A stretch of 40,385 bases of DNA from Bacillota bacterium (GCA_023428025.1 JAEYZN010000023.1:1-40385); one strand, 5' to 3'. Shown: positions 21,283 to 29,460, counted from the first letter of the stretch. Numbers and translations are program-made. Notes: generated by a model not told the origin, from the letters alone.

Positions 21283-22168
21283 TCCGTTTATGCGCGCGGT
21301 GGATCCGCACGGGCAGGCCGGAGAGGCCGTACAGCCTGTCCATCAGCGCGATGGACAGGTATGTCCACAGGATGATAGCAGCGGATACCGGCAGGAACCA
21401 GCCGGGCCGGATGATGACCCAGCCGATGCTGTACAGCCAGTAATACCCGCCCCCCAGCGCCAGCATCACCAGAGCTTTCCATTTCCATGAAAGGCCGGTG
21501 AAGTAAACAATCATCAGGGTGGTGGATATCACCAGGTGCATGCTGACGGTCGCCCCGTATTTGCTGACCTGAGCATCCGCGAGCAGTGCTTCGCCGGCTG
21601 TCTGCAGTTCGGCCAGCGCCAGCCCCCACCACAGCGTGATGACGACGAGCGCAAACAGCGAGAAGCCCACGTAGGCATAGTAAAATATCGGCCTTAAGCC
21701 CGCGCGCAGCCGGTCATACATCTTCCTCGCCAACAGGAACGCGAACGGCAGCAACGCTACGGTATACCAAGTGCTATACCAGAAATGCTCATAAATACCC
21801 AACGCGAGAAACATCTCCTCGACCGCGCCGTAGGCCATAGCCAGTACCACATACCAGCGGAATCTGAGGCGCAGCACCGACACCAGCAGCATGGAGGCGG
21901 CAACGGAGAACTGGGAGAAAAGATTGCCGACCAGGACATCGTCATATTTCAGGGCGGGGTCAATCACGATAATGGGATAATAAATGTACGCCCTGGAGAA
22001 TACCAGCAGCACGGTTTCCAGCCACAGCGCCATGCCCAGCAGCGTGACATAGAATGCCGCCGCCTGCTTGCGGTTTTTCGCGTAATGCAGCGTGAAAGCG
22101 ACCTCAACAACCGTTGCCGCCCCCAGCAGGATATACCAAATCGTATTGGTCCAGAAAGACGATCCCAT
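21275..22168 (-). CDS. ~300-residue polytopic membrane protein, paralogue of the gene at 25156
   Basis: 297 residues with eight to nine membrane segments. Start at the ATG giving MGSSFWTNTIWYILLG, which aligns residue for residue with MESTFWGYTIWYILLA of the 25156 gene; the RBS (GAGGAA, 15 bases away) is weak and a TTG two codons earlier is an alternative. Shared motifs: RAYIYYPI, VGNLFSQFSV, GIYEHFWY and PGWFLPV. No known domain. TATAAT on this strand at 22202-22207 may be its -10. It faces away from the main operon, with 129 bases between the two starts, so both may share regulation. Confidence 0.65.
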   Translation of the reverse strand: MGSSFWTNTIWYILLGAATVVEVAFTLHYAKNRKQAAAFYVTLLGMALWLETVLLVFSRAYIYYPIIVIDPALKYDDVLVGNLFSQFSVAASMLLVSVLRLRFRWYVVLAMAYGAVEEMFLALGIYEHFWYSTWYTVALLPFAFLLARKMYDRLRAGLRPIFYYAYVGFSLFALVVITLWWGLALAELQTAGEALLADAQVSKYGATVSMHLVISTTLMIVYFTGLSWKWKALVMLALGGGYYWLYSIGWVIIRPGWFLPVSAAIILWTYLSIALMDRLYGLSGLPVRIHRAHKRTT

Positions 22169-22297
22169 AAACAAGCTACGAAATTCCTCATTTTTATACG
22201 GATTATACTGCCCTGCCCGGACGGATTTCATGATGCGGCAGGCCGACTTACATTTTCTGCGAAATATTCGGGCAGAATAGTCACGGAGAGCAAAACG

Positions 22298-23086
22298 ATG
22301 AATCATCAAACACAACAGACCCCACGCCGGGTACGGGCACAACTATGCGTATGGGGCACCACGCAGCTGCACCTGCGCAATCCCGCCGTCATCGGCTTCT
22401 GGTCCGCCATATTTCCGGGCATGGGCCATATGATGCTGTCCCTGTATATCCGCGGGTTTATCCTCTTTATCTGGGAGGTTCTGGTCAATGTGTTCTCCCA
22501 CCTCAATCTCGCGATATTCTATACGTTTACGGGTCAGTTCGGGCTGGCAAAAGAGACGTTCGATACCCGTTGGGCCATATTCTATATTCCCGTGTATCTG
22601 TTCGCTATTTGGGACAGCTACCGCATCACCGTCAAGCTGAACAACCAGTTTGTTCTGGCCGCGCGGGAGGATGCCGAAGTGCATCCGTTTATTCTGCACC
22701 CGCTGGGCATAAACCACATCGACAAGGGCTCCCCCCGTATGGCCGTGCTCTGGTCTATGCTGACACCGGGTACCGGCCAGCTCATCAATCACCGGCTGGT
22801 GCTGGCATTCTTCCTCATCGGCTGGTGGGGCGCGATCATCTATTTCTCACGCGTGCTGCCCGCCATCCACTACACGATGCAGGGTATGTTTGATGAAGCC
22901 AAAGCCGCCGTAGACCCGCAGTGGCTGCTCAACATCCCTTCGGTATACTGTTTCGGCGTTTATGACGCGTATATGGACACGGTGGAAAGCAACAAGCTGT
23001 TTGAGTGGGAGCAGGGCAAATTTCTCAAACGGCAGTACCAGAGCGCAGCGTTTCCCATGCCGTTCCGGCGGAAAGAGGTTTTGTGA
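22298..23086 (+). CDS. Membrane protein with internally duplicated module
   Basis: 262 residues. Two halves repeat the same plan: NPAVIGFWSAIFPGMGHM ... RWAIFYIPVYLFAIWDSYR (about 29-105) and SPRMAVLWSMLTPGTGQL ... QWLLNIPSVYCFGVYDAYM (about 145-228). Each half opens with a Pro-Gly-x-Gly turn between two membrane segments and ends with an aromatic helix and a W/Y-D-x-Y motif. The Gly-rich hairpin is loosely like TM2 domains, but I do not assign it. GGAGAG precedes the ATG. Head gene of the eight-gene run on the plus strand. Confidence 0.62.
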   Translation: MNHQTQQTPRRVRAQLCVWGTTQLHLRNPAVIGFWSAIFPGMGHMMLSLYIRGFILFIWEVLVNVFSHLNLAIFYTFTGQFGLAKETFDTRWAIFYIPVYLFAIWDSYRITVKLNNQFVLAAREDAEVHPFILHPLGINHIDKGSPRMAVLWSMLTPGTGQLINHRLVLAFFLIGWWGAIIYFSRVLPAIHYTMQGMFDEAKAAVDPQWLLNIPSVYCFGVYDAYMDTVESNKLFEWEQGKFLKRQYQSAAFPMPFRRKEVL

Positions 23087-23560
23087 ATGTACGTCGTTTC
23101 CACGTTCGAGCACACGGTCAAGATCGAGACGGCGCTCACCTCCATGCAGATGCAGGGCATACCCAAAGAGAGCATACTCGCCGTCCCGCTGGACAGGCGC
23201 GCCGAAGACCCAACGCTGTTCGACCGGTTCCATTCATCCGACAGCCGCAGCCTGATGGATGTGCCAATGATACTTGCGGCGCTGTTCTCATTGTTCGGGC
23301 TGATATACGGCTTTCTGCTGGCATGGGGCCCGGTGCTGTGGGCGCTGATCGGAACGGGCTTCGGCTTCGGCCTGGGGCTTCTCATCAAGCTGTTCACCGT
23401 AAAGCGGGCCAACGCAAAACAAAAACAACAGACACCCGCTGTGGTGGTGCTGGTGTGTTGCACCGACAGCCAGCTTCAAATGGTGCAGGACACGCTTTGG
23501 GCGCATTCCGCACTGGGCGTGGCGAAGCTGGACACCGGCGGCAGCGGCGCCGTTACATAA
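23087..23560 (+). CDS. Hypothetical protein with central membrane hairpin
   Basis: 157 residues, starting at the base after the previous stop codon (TGAATG), so translationally coupled. Soluble alpha/beta N-terminus (MYVVSTFEHTVKIETALTSM, IPKESILAVPLDRR), two membrane segments at about 60-100 (Gly-rich TGFGFGLGLLIKLF), and a soluble C-terminus with a strand VVVLVCC and a helix. The ferredoxin-like strand-helix-strand pattern on either side suggests a split domain interrupted by the membrane hairpin. Not recognised. Confidence 0.6.
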   Translation: MYVVSTFEHTVKIETALTSMQMQGIPKESILAVPLDRRAEDPTLFDRFHSSDSRSLMDVPMILAALFSLFGLIYGFLLAWGPVLWALIGTGFGFGLGLLIKLFTVKRANAKQKQQTPAVVVLVCCTDSQLQMVQDTLWAHSALGVAKLDTGGSGAVT

Positions 23561-23614
23561 TCCCGCCCTCCGCCGGATATGCTACAGATAAAGGCATAAA
23601 GGAAGGTCAATGTC

Positions 23615-23842
23615 ATGAAAGACAAGCACAACATCGACTGGGAAGAGGATTATTCGCCGCGAAACATCGCATCCACCACCGACTGTACCGGCATGATGTA
23701 TAAGCCGCCGGTGACGGACGGTGAAACCGAGGCGTATGGGGATATCTATTCGGTGCCGCAGCAGACGGATACCGTGGGGCAGCAGGCAAAAACCCCCAAG
23801 CAGCAGGAAAAGGTCAGCTCGGTGCGCAAGGGCCGAAAATAG
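23615..23842 (+). CDS. Small hydrophilic protein of the membrane cluster
   Basis: 75 residues, RBS AAGGAAGG. No membrane segment; acidic N-terminus (IDWEEDYSPRN), then a TDCTGMMYKPPVTD stretch and a Gln/Lys-rich tail. Looks disordered, with one conserved-looking D-C-T-G core. It lies 54 bases after the previous gene in the same direction; a cytosolic partner or anchor for the membrane proteins is possible. Confidence 0.55.
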   Translation: MKDKHNIDWEEDYSPRNIASTTDCTGMMYKPPVTDGETEAYGDIYSVPQQTDTVGQQAKTPKQQEKVSSVRKGRK

Positions 23843-23973
23843 ACGCCGGTGCAACACGCCGACGCCGCGGCTTTGTGGACCCCTTTCACTCCAGCGCTGT
23901 CCCGCTCCGGCTCATCATTATGCGGTTTTCAGCAATACGATCAGTATAAGGGCAAGCATCAGGAGGACGGAAT

Positions 23974-24540
23974 ATGCCGGAAGCATCGGCTGTGCCCATG
24001 AGTGTAGAATATCAAATGCAACTGACAAGCGACCATATCGATGAATGGCTGGCCGAGGACTTTCTTCAGCTAAGATGGTGGGCGCTTATTATCATGTTTA
24101 TCATCGGCATCGTGGTCTGGTGGAAACTGCTGGACAAGCGGCGGCTTAGGGAGACCGTTTTATTTACTGCGATCGCCTATATCATCGTACTGGCGATCAA
24201 TGAATACGGTCAGGAGCTGATACTCTGGGATTACCCGGTGGACGTGATTCCGATATTCCCTCCGCTCAGTTCGGTCAATTTGCTGTTGCTGCCGCTCGTC
24301 TATTCGGTGACCTATCAGCGGGTCCCGTCATTCGGAAAATATTCTCTTGCGGTGCTGGCCGTCACCACGGTGTTCTGCTTCGCGGTGGAGCCGCTGCTCG
24401 CCTGGGGCGGCTTCTTCGAGCTGCTCAATTGGCGGTACTGGATGAGCTTCCCGGTATATGTCATGCTGGCGCTGCTGGTCCGGCTCGTGACGGTGAAGGT
24501 GATAAAGATCACTGCCCGAGCCCGCACGGTAAAGGGGTGA
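23974..24540 (+). CDS. CBO0543-like ~190-residue membrane protein, pair 1 member 1
   Basis: 188 residues with an amphipathic N-terminus (DHIDEWLAEDF) and five membrane segments. Shared plan with three neighbours: RWW at the first helix, WWKLLDKRRL at its end, a Glu/Gly pair (NEYGQELILW), PIFPP, a Leu-Pro in LLPLVYSVTYQ, VEPLLAW and SFPVY. WWKLxDKRRL ties it most closely to the next gene. AGGAGG is 7 bases before the ATG. Function unknown; the several in-membrane charged residues could line a pore or bind a partner. Confidence 0.62.
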   Translation: MPEASAVPMSVEYQMQLTSDHIDEWLAEDFLQLRWWALIIMFIIGIVVWWKLLDKRRLRETVLFTAIAYIIVLAINEYGQELILWDYPVDVIPIFPPLSSVNLLLLPLVYSVTYQRVPSFGKYSLAVLAVTTVFCFAVEPLLAWGGFFELLNWRYWMSFPVYVMLALLVRLVTVKVIKITARARTVKG

Positions 24541-24544
24541 CGGC

Positions 24545-25120
24545 ATGCCGATTTCAGCGGCGGGCTTTGATCCCGCGGTTCAGGACCAATGGCGGCTGAC
24601 GCAGACGCGCATCAACGAATGGCTGGACGGGGAGCTGTTTCATCTCGACTGGTGGATCCTGATCGGGCTGTTTGCCGTCAATCTGTTTCTGTGGTGGAAG
24701 CTGGCGGACAAACGCCGGCTGAGCGAGTTGCTGCTCTATTCGGCGCTGATCGTAATATGGGTGATCGCGCTGGACGAGCTGGGCGAGGAGATGAGCCTGT
24801 GGTATTACACGACGGACGTCATTCCCCTGTTTCCGCCCATCACCGCCATCGATATATCCTGCCTGCCGATTCTTTATATGATGATATACCAGCACACGAA
24901 AACCTGGAAAAGCTTTTTGATCGCCACCGCGGTGATGGCCGTCGTGTTCTGTTTTGTGTTTGAGCCGATTTTCATCTGGAGCGGCGTGTATAAGCTACTG
25001 ATCTGGAAAAGCTGGTACGGTCTGCCCATCTATTTCTTCATCGGCGTGGCGACGCGGTTCATCGTGCACAAGATCAGCGCCATATCGTCGGGAGCGCAGG
25101 CGGCGGCACGCAAAGGATAA
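24545..25120 (+). CDS. CBO0543-like ~190-residue membrane protein, pair 1 member 2
   Basis: 191 residues, four bases after the previous stop with AAAGGGG upstream. Matches its neighbour throughout: DWW, WWKLADKRRLSE, LDELGEEMSLWYY, PLFPP, LPILYMMIYQ, FEPIFIW, GLPIY. The acidic cluster DELGEE within or next to a membrane segment is the most distinctive feature. Clearly a tandem duplicate that has diverged to roughly half identity by eye. Confidence 0.62.
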   Translation: MPISAAGFDPAVQDQWRLTQTRINEWLDGELFHLDWWILIGLFAVNLFLWWKLADKRRLSELLLYSALIVIWVIALDELGEEMSLWYYTTDVIPLFPPITAIDISCLPILYMMIYQHTKTWKSFLIATAVMAVVFCFVFEPIFIWSGVYKLLIWKSWYGLPIYFFIGVATRFIVHKISAISSGAQAAARKG

Positions 25121-25155
25121 CGTATCTGTCAAGAGCACTCAAGCAAAGAGGAACG

Positions 25156-26064
25156 ATGGAATCGACGTTTTGGGGATATACAATCTGGTATATACTTCTG
25201 GCGGCGACCAGCGCCGCTGCGGTCGCCGTGCTTTTGAGGCACACGCGCGAACGCCGCAAAACGCTGGCGTTCTGGCTGGCCGTCCTCGGGTTCACATATT
25301 TCCTCGAGATCTGGGTGATGCTGGTGCTGCGGGCGTATATTTATCACCCCATGTTCGTGGCGGACGAGTTCTTTGACGCGGTACTTGGCAACGTATTCTC
25401 ACAGGTGTCCGTATCGTCCAGCGCGGTGCTGATCTGTGTGCTGGGCCTGTCCAACTGGTGGCTGGGCGGATTTTCCGCCGCGTATTTCCTGATCGATCTG
25501 TGGTATTCCCATCTGGGCGCCTATCAGCACTTCTGGTACCGGTCGGTGTATACCCTGGCAGGTTTCTTCATTTATGGGCTGATCGTCAGGCGCTGGTATA
25601 AGAAATTTTTTTGCGGCCCTCCTTCCAAGCTGCTGTATGTACCCACGCATTTTCTTAGCGCCTGGGCCGTATCGGGCAATGTATTCGGCACCTTTTTCAG
25701 GCTGATCGTCCTGCGCGTATTTCAATCCGGCCTGTACGACGACCCGTCGGAGGATCATACCGCCACCGGGATTATCTACAGCCCTGTGATGGTGATCATC
25801 ATGATGGCGCTTTATAAATGGAGGCGGCCGTGGTGGTACAGGCTGCCGGTGTTTTTGCTGCTGCTGGCGTGCCAGTTCTGGCTTTATCATTTGGGCGTGA
25901 TGATCACACCGCCGGGCTGGCATCTGCCCGTGGCGCTGCTGGACCTGGCGGGCTACTACGGCCTGACGGTGCTGCTGGACCGCCAGCTGAAAAGCGGAAA
26001 AAACACGCCGCCTCTCCCGCAAAACCAAAGCGCGCATCGTCCCCGGCGTTTGGGCGCAAACTAA
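25156..26064 (+). CDS. ~300-residue polytopic membrane protein, paralogue of the gene at 21275
   Basis: 302 residues, RBS AGAGGAA, eight to nine membrane segments. MESTFWGYTIWYILLA, RAYIYHPM, LGNVFSQVSV, GAYQHFWYR and PPGWHLPV line up with the reverse-strand paralogue. The C-terminal 30 residues are basic and disordered (PRRLGAN). The HFWY segment with its preceding acidic helix resembles part of the shorter CBO0543-like proteins, so the long form may be a fusion-derived relative. No known function. Confidence 0.62.
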   Translation: MESTFWGYTIWYILLAATSAAAVAVLLRHTRERRKTLAFWLAVLGFTYFLEIWVMLVLRAYIYHPMFVADEFFDAVLGNVFSQVSVSSSAVLICVLGLSNWWLGGFSAAYFLIDLWYSHLGAYQHFWYRSVYTLAGFFIYGLIVRRWYKKFFCGPPSKLLYVPTHFLSAWAVSGNVFGTFFRLIVLRVFQSGLYDDPSEDHTATGIIYSPVMVIIMMALYKWRRPWWYRLPVFLLLLACQFWLYHLGVMITPPGWHLPVALLDLAGYYGLTVLLDRQLKSGKNTPPLPQNQSAHRPRRLGAN

Positions 26065-26096
26065 CAGCAAGTATCCCATGAAAGAGGTGTTTCCAG

Positions 26097-26687
26097 ATGG
26101 ACCCATCACTGATTGAAGCGATCGATCAAATCACGGAAAACTCTGTCGGCGTGCACGGCGATATCATGCAGACATGGCTCACCAAGGTGCTGTTCTCATG
26201 GCACTGGTGGCTGGACGTGGCGCTGGTGGTGCTGCCGTGGGCGCTGTGGCTCATCGTGCGGCGCCGGGACCTTCAGCGGCGGCTGCTGTTCGCCGGGCTG
26301 GTGACGGCGCTGCTCGCCACCTACCTCGACATCATCGGCATGTCGCAGGGCTGGTGGACGTACTATACGTGGGTGGTGCCGTTGATGCCCGAGTATCTGC
26401 CGTGGGACCTCGCCGTGATGCCCGTGACGGCCATGCTGTTCTACCAGTATAAGCCCAACTGGAACCCGTGGATCAAGGCGGTCATCTTTGGCGTCTTCGG
26501 CGCGTTTGTCTCCGAGCCGATATTTGAATGGATCGGCATATACAGGCGGATCGCGTGGGAATACTGGTACTCGCTGCCCATCTATATCGCGGTCTACATG
26601 CTGGGTTATGCGGTGTTTATGCGGGGACGCAACCTGAAACGCGCCGCCATCACCAAAATGCCGCCGCGGCCCGCGAATATGAAGTGA
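26097..26687 (+). CDS. CBO0543-like ~190-residue membrane protein, pair 2 member 1
   Basis: 196 residues, RBS AGAGGTG. N-terminal amphipathic helix (LIEAIDQITEN), then HWWLDVALVVLPWALWLIVR, the Asp in YLDIIGMSQGWW, PEYLPWDLAVMPVTAMLFYQ, SEPIFEWIGIY and YSLPIYI. These motifs are shared nearly verbatim with the next gene. The helix-breaking prolines and paired tryptophans at helix ends are conserved across all four proteins of this type. Confidence 0.62.
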   Translation: MDPSLIEAIDQITENSVGVHGDIMQTWLTKVLFSWHWWLDVALVVLPWALWLIVRRRDLQRRLLFAGLVTALLATYLDIIGMSQGWWTYYTWVVPLMPEYLPWDLAVMPVTAMLFYQYKPNWNPWIKAVIFGVFGAFVSEPIFEWIGIYRRIAWEYWYSLPIYIAVYMLGYAVFMRGRNLKRAAITKMPPRPANMK

Positions 26688-26697
26688 AGAGGTAAGT

Positions 26698-27282
26698 ATG
26701 TTTGATAATGACCTGCTCGACGCGGTGGACCGCGTCACCGATCAATACACTGCCATACACGACGAGATTGAGCGCATATGGGCGGAACAGATGGTATTCA
26801 CGTTGCACTGGTGGGTGGACCTGGGGCTGGCGGTGCTGCCGTGGGTGCTGTGGCTCATCGTGCGGGACCGGAAAAACACGCACCGGCTGCTCTACGCGGG
26901 CATGTTCACATCGTTTGTCGCGACGGTGCTGTGCATGATCGGCGTCTCGCAGGGGGGGTGGAACTACAACACATGGCTGCTGCCGTATTTCCCCGAATAC
27001 CTGCCGTGGGACTGGACGATCATGCCCGTCACCGCGATGCTGTTCTACCAGTTCCTCCCGAAGCTCAGCCCGTGGATCAAGGGCGCGGCCTTCGGCGTCA
27101 TCGCGGCCTACGTGGTGGAGCCGGTGTTCATCTGGCTGGGGTTCTACGAGCCCTCCGGCTGGGAGCACCACTACTCCCTCCCCATCTATTTCGTCATCTA
27201 TATGGCGGGCTACTGGCTGTATACGCGGCGGTTCGGGGAACCGGCAAAAGCCAAAAAGCCCCGCCCCTCGCTGGAACGGTGA
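26698..27282 (+). CDS. CBO0543-like ~190-residue membrane protein, pair 2 member 2
   Basis: 194 residues, 10 bases after the previous gene, RBS AGAGGT. HWWVDLGLAVLPWVLWLIVR, PEYLPWDWTIMPVTAMLFYQ, VEPVFIWLGFY and YSLPIYF mark it as the tandem duplicate of the 26097 gene. The Asp of YLDIIG is replaced by Cys (LCMIG), one of few changes in the conserved core. Last gene of the cluster; the next gene is a convergent pseudogene and no terminator is evident. Confidence 0.62.
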   Translation: MFDNDLLDAVDRVTDQYTAIHDEIERIWAEQMVFTLHWWVDLGLAVLPWVLWLIVRDRKNTHRLLYAGMFTSFVATVLCMIGVSQGGWNYNTWLLPYFPEYLPWDWTIMPVTAMLFYQFLPKLSPWIKGAAFGVIAAYVVEPVFIWLGFYEPSGWEHHYSLPIYFVIYMAGYWLYTRRFGEPAKAKKPRPSLER

Positions 27283-27286
27283 CTGT

Positions 27287-27537
27287 TCAGCTCTTCATCA
27301 ACCGCCTGCCCATGTTGAGTCCTATCACGCCGCCCAACGCGGCAACCAGAAACACGCCGAGGCCGATGTATGCCGCCGGCATGACATAGCCGGACAGCTC
27401 CAGCGCCGCGCCCGTCACCGCGAGCACGCCCGCCATGATGAAGACGAGGTGTTGTAACCGGCTATCAGCCCTGCCGGCTTCTTGTATTTGATCAGCCATC
27501 CACACAGCGCCGGCAACGCGGCGGGTATCAGCAGCAT
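27287..27537 (-). pseudogene. DUF3784-like membrane protein, frameshifted
   Basis: From the ATG at 27537 one frame reads MLLIPAALPALCGWLIKYKK then AGLIAGYNT, the DUF3784 opening with its GYNT signature, and then turns to nonsense. The continuation lies in another frame: HLVFIMAGVLAVTGAALE and a second membrane segment to the TAA. The usual stretch after GYNT (SKEEK-like) is absent, so a deletion caused the shift. Read as an intact 72-residue gene, the first 18 residues would be out of frame. Confidence 0.68.
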
Positions 27538-27611
27538 TATACGAATCACTCCCTGGGCACTTTTTATGATTTGATATTTAGCACTTTTAATGCGAAAATT
27601 GTCCGGTTCTT

Positions 27612-27633
27612 GGGAGGGGATGGGACCCCTCCC
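27612..27633 (-). terminator. Hairpin after the phosphodiesterase gene
   Basis: Arms GGGAGGGG/CCCCTCCC with a 6-base loop, 22 bases past the stop codon of the minus-strand gene. A T-run is lacking, so efficiency is uncertain. Confidence 0.5.
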
Positions 27634-27655
27634 CTAGACAGTATCTATATTCACT

Positions 27656-28156
27656 TTACAGCCCCGCCCTGTCGAAATACACGATGCGCGCGGCCAGCGT
27701 CTCCCCCGCCTCGATCACGCCGAAGGAGCAATATGGATTGCGGCGCTTATCCGTGGGCGAACCGGGGTTCAGCAGCAGCACGCCGCCATGGTATTCGCAG
27801 CAGGGAATGTGGCTGTGCCCGAAGATGATGGCGTCCACCTGCTCGTCCGCGAAGCGGTCTATCGCCCGCTGCTTCGTGGTCCCTTTCGTGCCGTGGCCGT
27901 GGCACACGCCCAGCCAAAAGCCGCCCAGCCGCAGCCGCCTGGCTTCGCCCAGCGCGGCCCGCAGCTCCGGCGGGTCCACGTTGCCCGCCACCGCCGTGAC
28001 CGGCGCGAAGGCGGCCAGCATGTCCAGCACCGACGGTAACGCGATATCCCCCGCGTGGATGATGTGGTCCGCGTCCGCCAGCGCCGCCAGCAATGGTGCG
28101 GGAAAGACTCTCGCTTTTTTGGGCATATGCGTGTCGGACAGGACGACGATCTTCAT
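27656..28156 (-). CDS. YfcE/MJ0936-type metallophosphoesterase
   Basis: 166 residues, family length. The five metal motifs are all present: D8 and H10 in SDTH, D37 in HAGD, N59 in GNVD, H86 in CHGH, and H114/H116 in GHSH. Such enzymes hydrolyse phosphodiesters with manganese or similar ions; the cellular substrate is generally unknown. GGGAG precedes the ATG. Cytosolic, monocistronic, divergent from the lipoprotein gene. Confidence 0.92.
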   Translation of the reverse strand: MKIVVLSDTHMPKKARVFPAPLLAALADADHIIHAGDIALPSVLDMLAAFAPVTAVAGNVDPPELRAALGEARRLRLGGFWLGVCHGHGTKGTTKQRAIDRFADEQVDAIIFGHSHIPCCEYHGGVLLLNPGSPTDKRRNPYCSFGVIEAGETLAARIVYFDRAGL

Positions 28157-28280
28157 GCTGGCTCCCGTTTTGCATGGCGGTTTTATTCTAAGATGTTCTT
28201 TTCGCCTGCCCTTCTATTCGCCGTTTTTGTGGAATATCCTTTTAATTGGCGTTCAAAGAGGGATTTCACACAAAATTTAA

Positions 28281-28309
28281 TTGACAACAAGGGGCACTGG
28301 AACTAATGT
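28281..28309 (+). promoter_or_regulatory. Sigma-A promoter of the lipoprotein gene
   Basis: Perfect TTGACA (28281-28286) and TAATGT (28304-28309) with a 17-base spacer. The transcript would carry a leader of about 40 bases before the ATG at 28357. Confidence 0.7.
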
Positions 28310-28356
28310 GTTTTATGTACGTCTGTAGATATATGCAACTGAACCGGAGTTTGAGA

Positions 28357-29334
28357 ATGAAATTGAAGCTTTTATTGATATCGCTGCTTGTGGCGGCGCT
28401 GCTGGCCGGATGCTCCAATGCGCCCACGGTCGTCGTCAGCACGCCGGAGCCCGCCGTGGAGACACCGGCGCCCACACCGGCGCCGACGCCCGAACCCACG
28501 CCGTCGCCCACGCCGGAGCCGACGCCGTCCCCCACGCCCGATCCGTATTTCCCGGACGAAGAGGAAATTACGGTCGATCTGGACGACGGCTACTGGCTGT
28601 ACCGTTCTCCCTCGCTTTATGTGGAGGTCAACCGGTACGCCAACGACGTGCCGCAGACCTACTTCGTGGCCGAGGTGCGCATGAAGGACACGGAGACGGA
28701 GCACGGCGGCTTCTCCCGTCCCGACAGGCCGGGCGGCAAGTCCATCGAGCTGTACAAGATCGCCCAATACTACAAGGCCGTGATCGCGGTAAACGGAGAC
28801 TTTCTTGACCACCATCCCGAAGACCCCAAGGGCGTGATCATCCGCGACGGCGAGGTGTTCGTGGACGACGACGAGAATCAGACGCTGGCGTTCTACCCGG
28901 ACGGCACGATGCGCGTGTTTGAGCCGGGCGAAACCAACGCCGACCAGCTGCTGGCGGACGGCGTGAAGAACGCGTTCTCGTTCGGTCCCGCGTTCATCAA
29001 GGACGGCGAGATACAGCCCGGCCTGATGGACCTGCGCCTGTCCAGCCCCAAGCCGCGCACCGCGGTGGGCATGATCGAGCCGTATCACTTTATTCTGGTG
29101 CAGGTGGAAGGCCGCAGCAAACGCAGCAAGGGCATGACCTACGAGGAGATGGCGGACCTGTTCGCCTCGTACGGCTGCCAGGTGGCTTACAATCTGGACG
29201 GCGGCCAGTCGGCCACGATAACGTTTATGGGCGAGAACATCAACGAATATCAGGGGTCTCTCACCGGCCAGCGCCCTGTGCCGGACGCGCTGATGTTCGG
29301 CTATTCCGAGCTGGTGGGCAAAGAGGAGGAATAG
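28357..29334 (+). CDS. NAGPA-domain (phosphodiester glycosidase-like) lipoprotein
   Basis: 325 residues. MKLKLLLISLLVAALLAGC is a lipoprotein signal with the lipid-bearing Cys19. Residues about 27-65 are a Pro/Thr/Glu-rich spacer (repeated PTPEPTPSP) that holds the domain away from the membrane. The rest is the phosphodiester-glycosidase (NAGPA) domain: AVNGDFLDHH, RTAVGM and YNLDGGQSATITF are its usual signatures. Related proteins cleave GlcNAc-1-phosphodiesters or act on cell-wall phosphoglycans. Start set by GGAG seven bases before the ATG. A terminator follows immediately, so the gene is alone. Confidence 0.88.
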   Translation: MKLKLLLISLLVAALLAGCSNAPTVVVSTPEPAVETPAPTPAPTPEPTPSPTPEPTPSPTPDPYFPDEEEITVDLDDGYWLYRSPSLYVEVNRYANDVPQTYFVAEVRMKDTETEHGGFSRPDRPGGKSIELYKIAQYYKAVIAVNGDFLDHHPEDPKGVIIRDGEVFVDDDENQTLAFYPDGTMRVFEPGETNADQLLADGVKNAFSFGPAFIKDGEIQPGLMDLRLSSPKPRTAVGMIEPYHFILVQVEGRSKRSKGMTYEEMADLFASYGCQVAYNLDGGQSATITFMGENINEYQGSLTGQRPVPDALMFGYSELVGKEEE

Positions 29335-29347
29335 TAGTCAAGCGCGA

Positions 29348-29372
29348 AACGCCGGGGCATCCGGCGTTTTTT
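29348..29372 (+). terminator. Terminator of the NAGPA lipoprotein gene
   Basis: Arms AACGCCGG and CCGGCGTT, 5-base loop, followed by six T. Confidence 0.92.
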
Positions 29373-29433
29373 GTTATGCAAACCTTTGGGAAGCCATACT
29401 GAATTGATCCTGATACGGGGCCATTCTCCGTAA

Positions 29434-29460
29434 CCCGCAGGGGCGATCTGTGATCGCCCG
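29434..29460. repeat. GC-rich hairpin repeat with GGGCGATC arms
   Basis: GGGCGATC-TGT-GATCGCCC, preceded by CCCGCAG. The leading CCCGCAGGGGCG is shared with the element at 3289-3321 (other strand). Confidence 0.5.
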
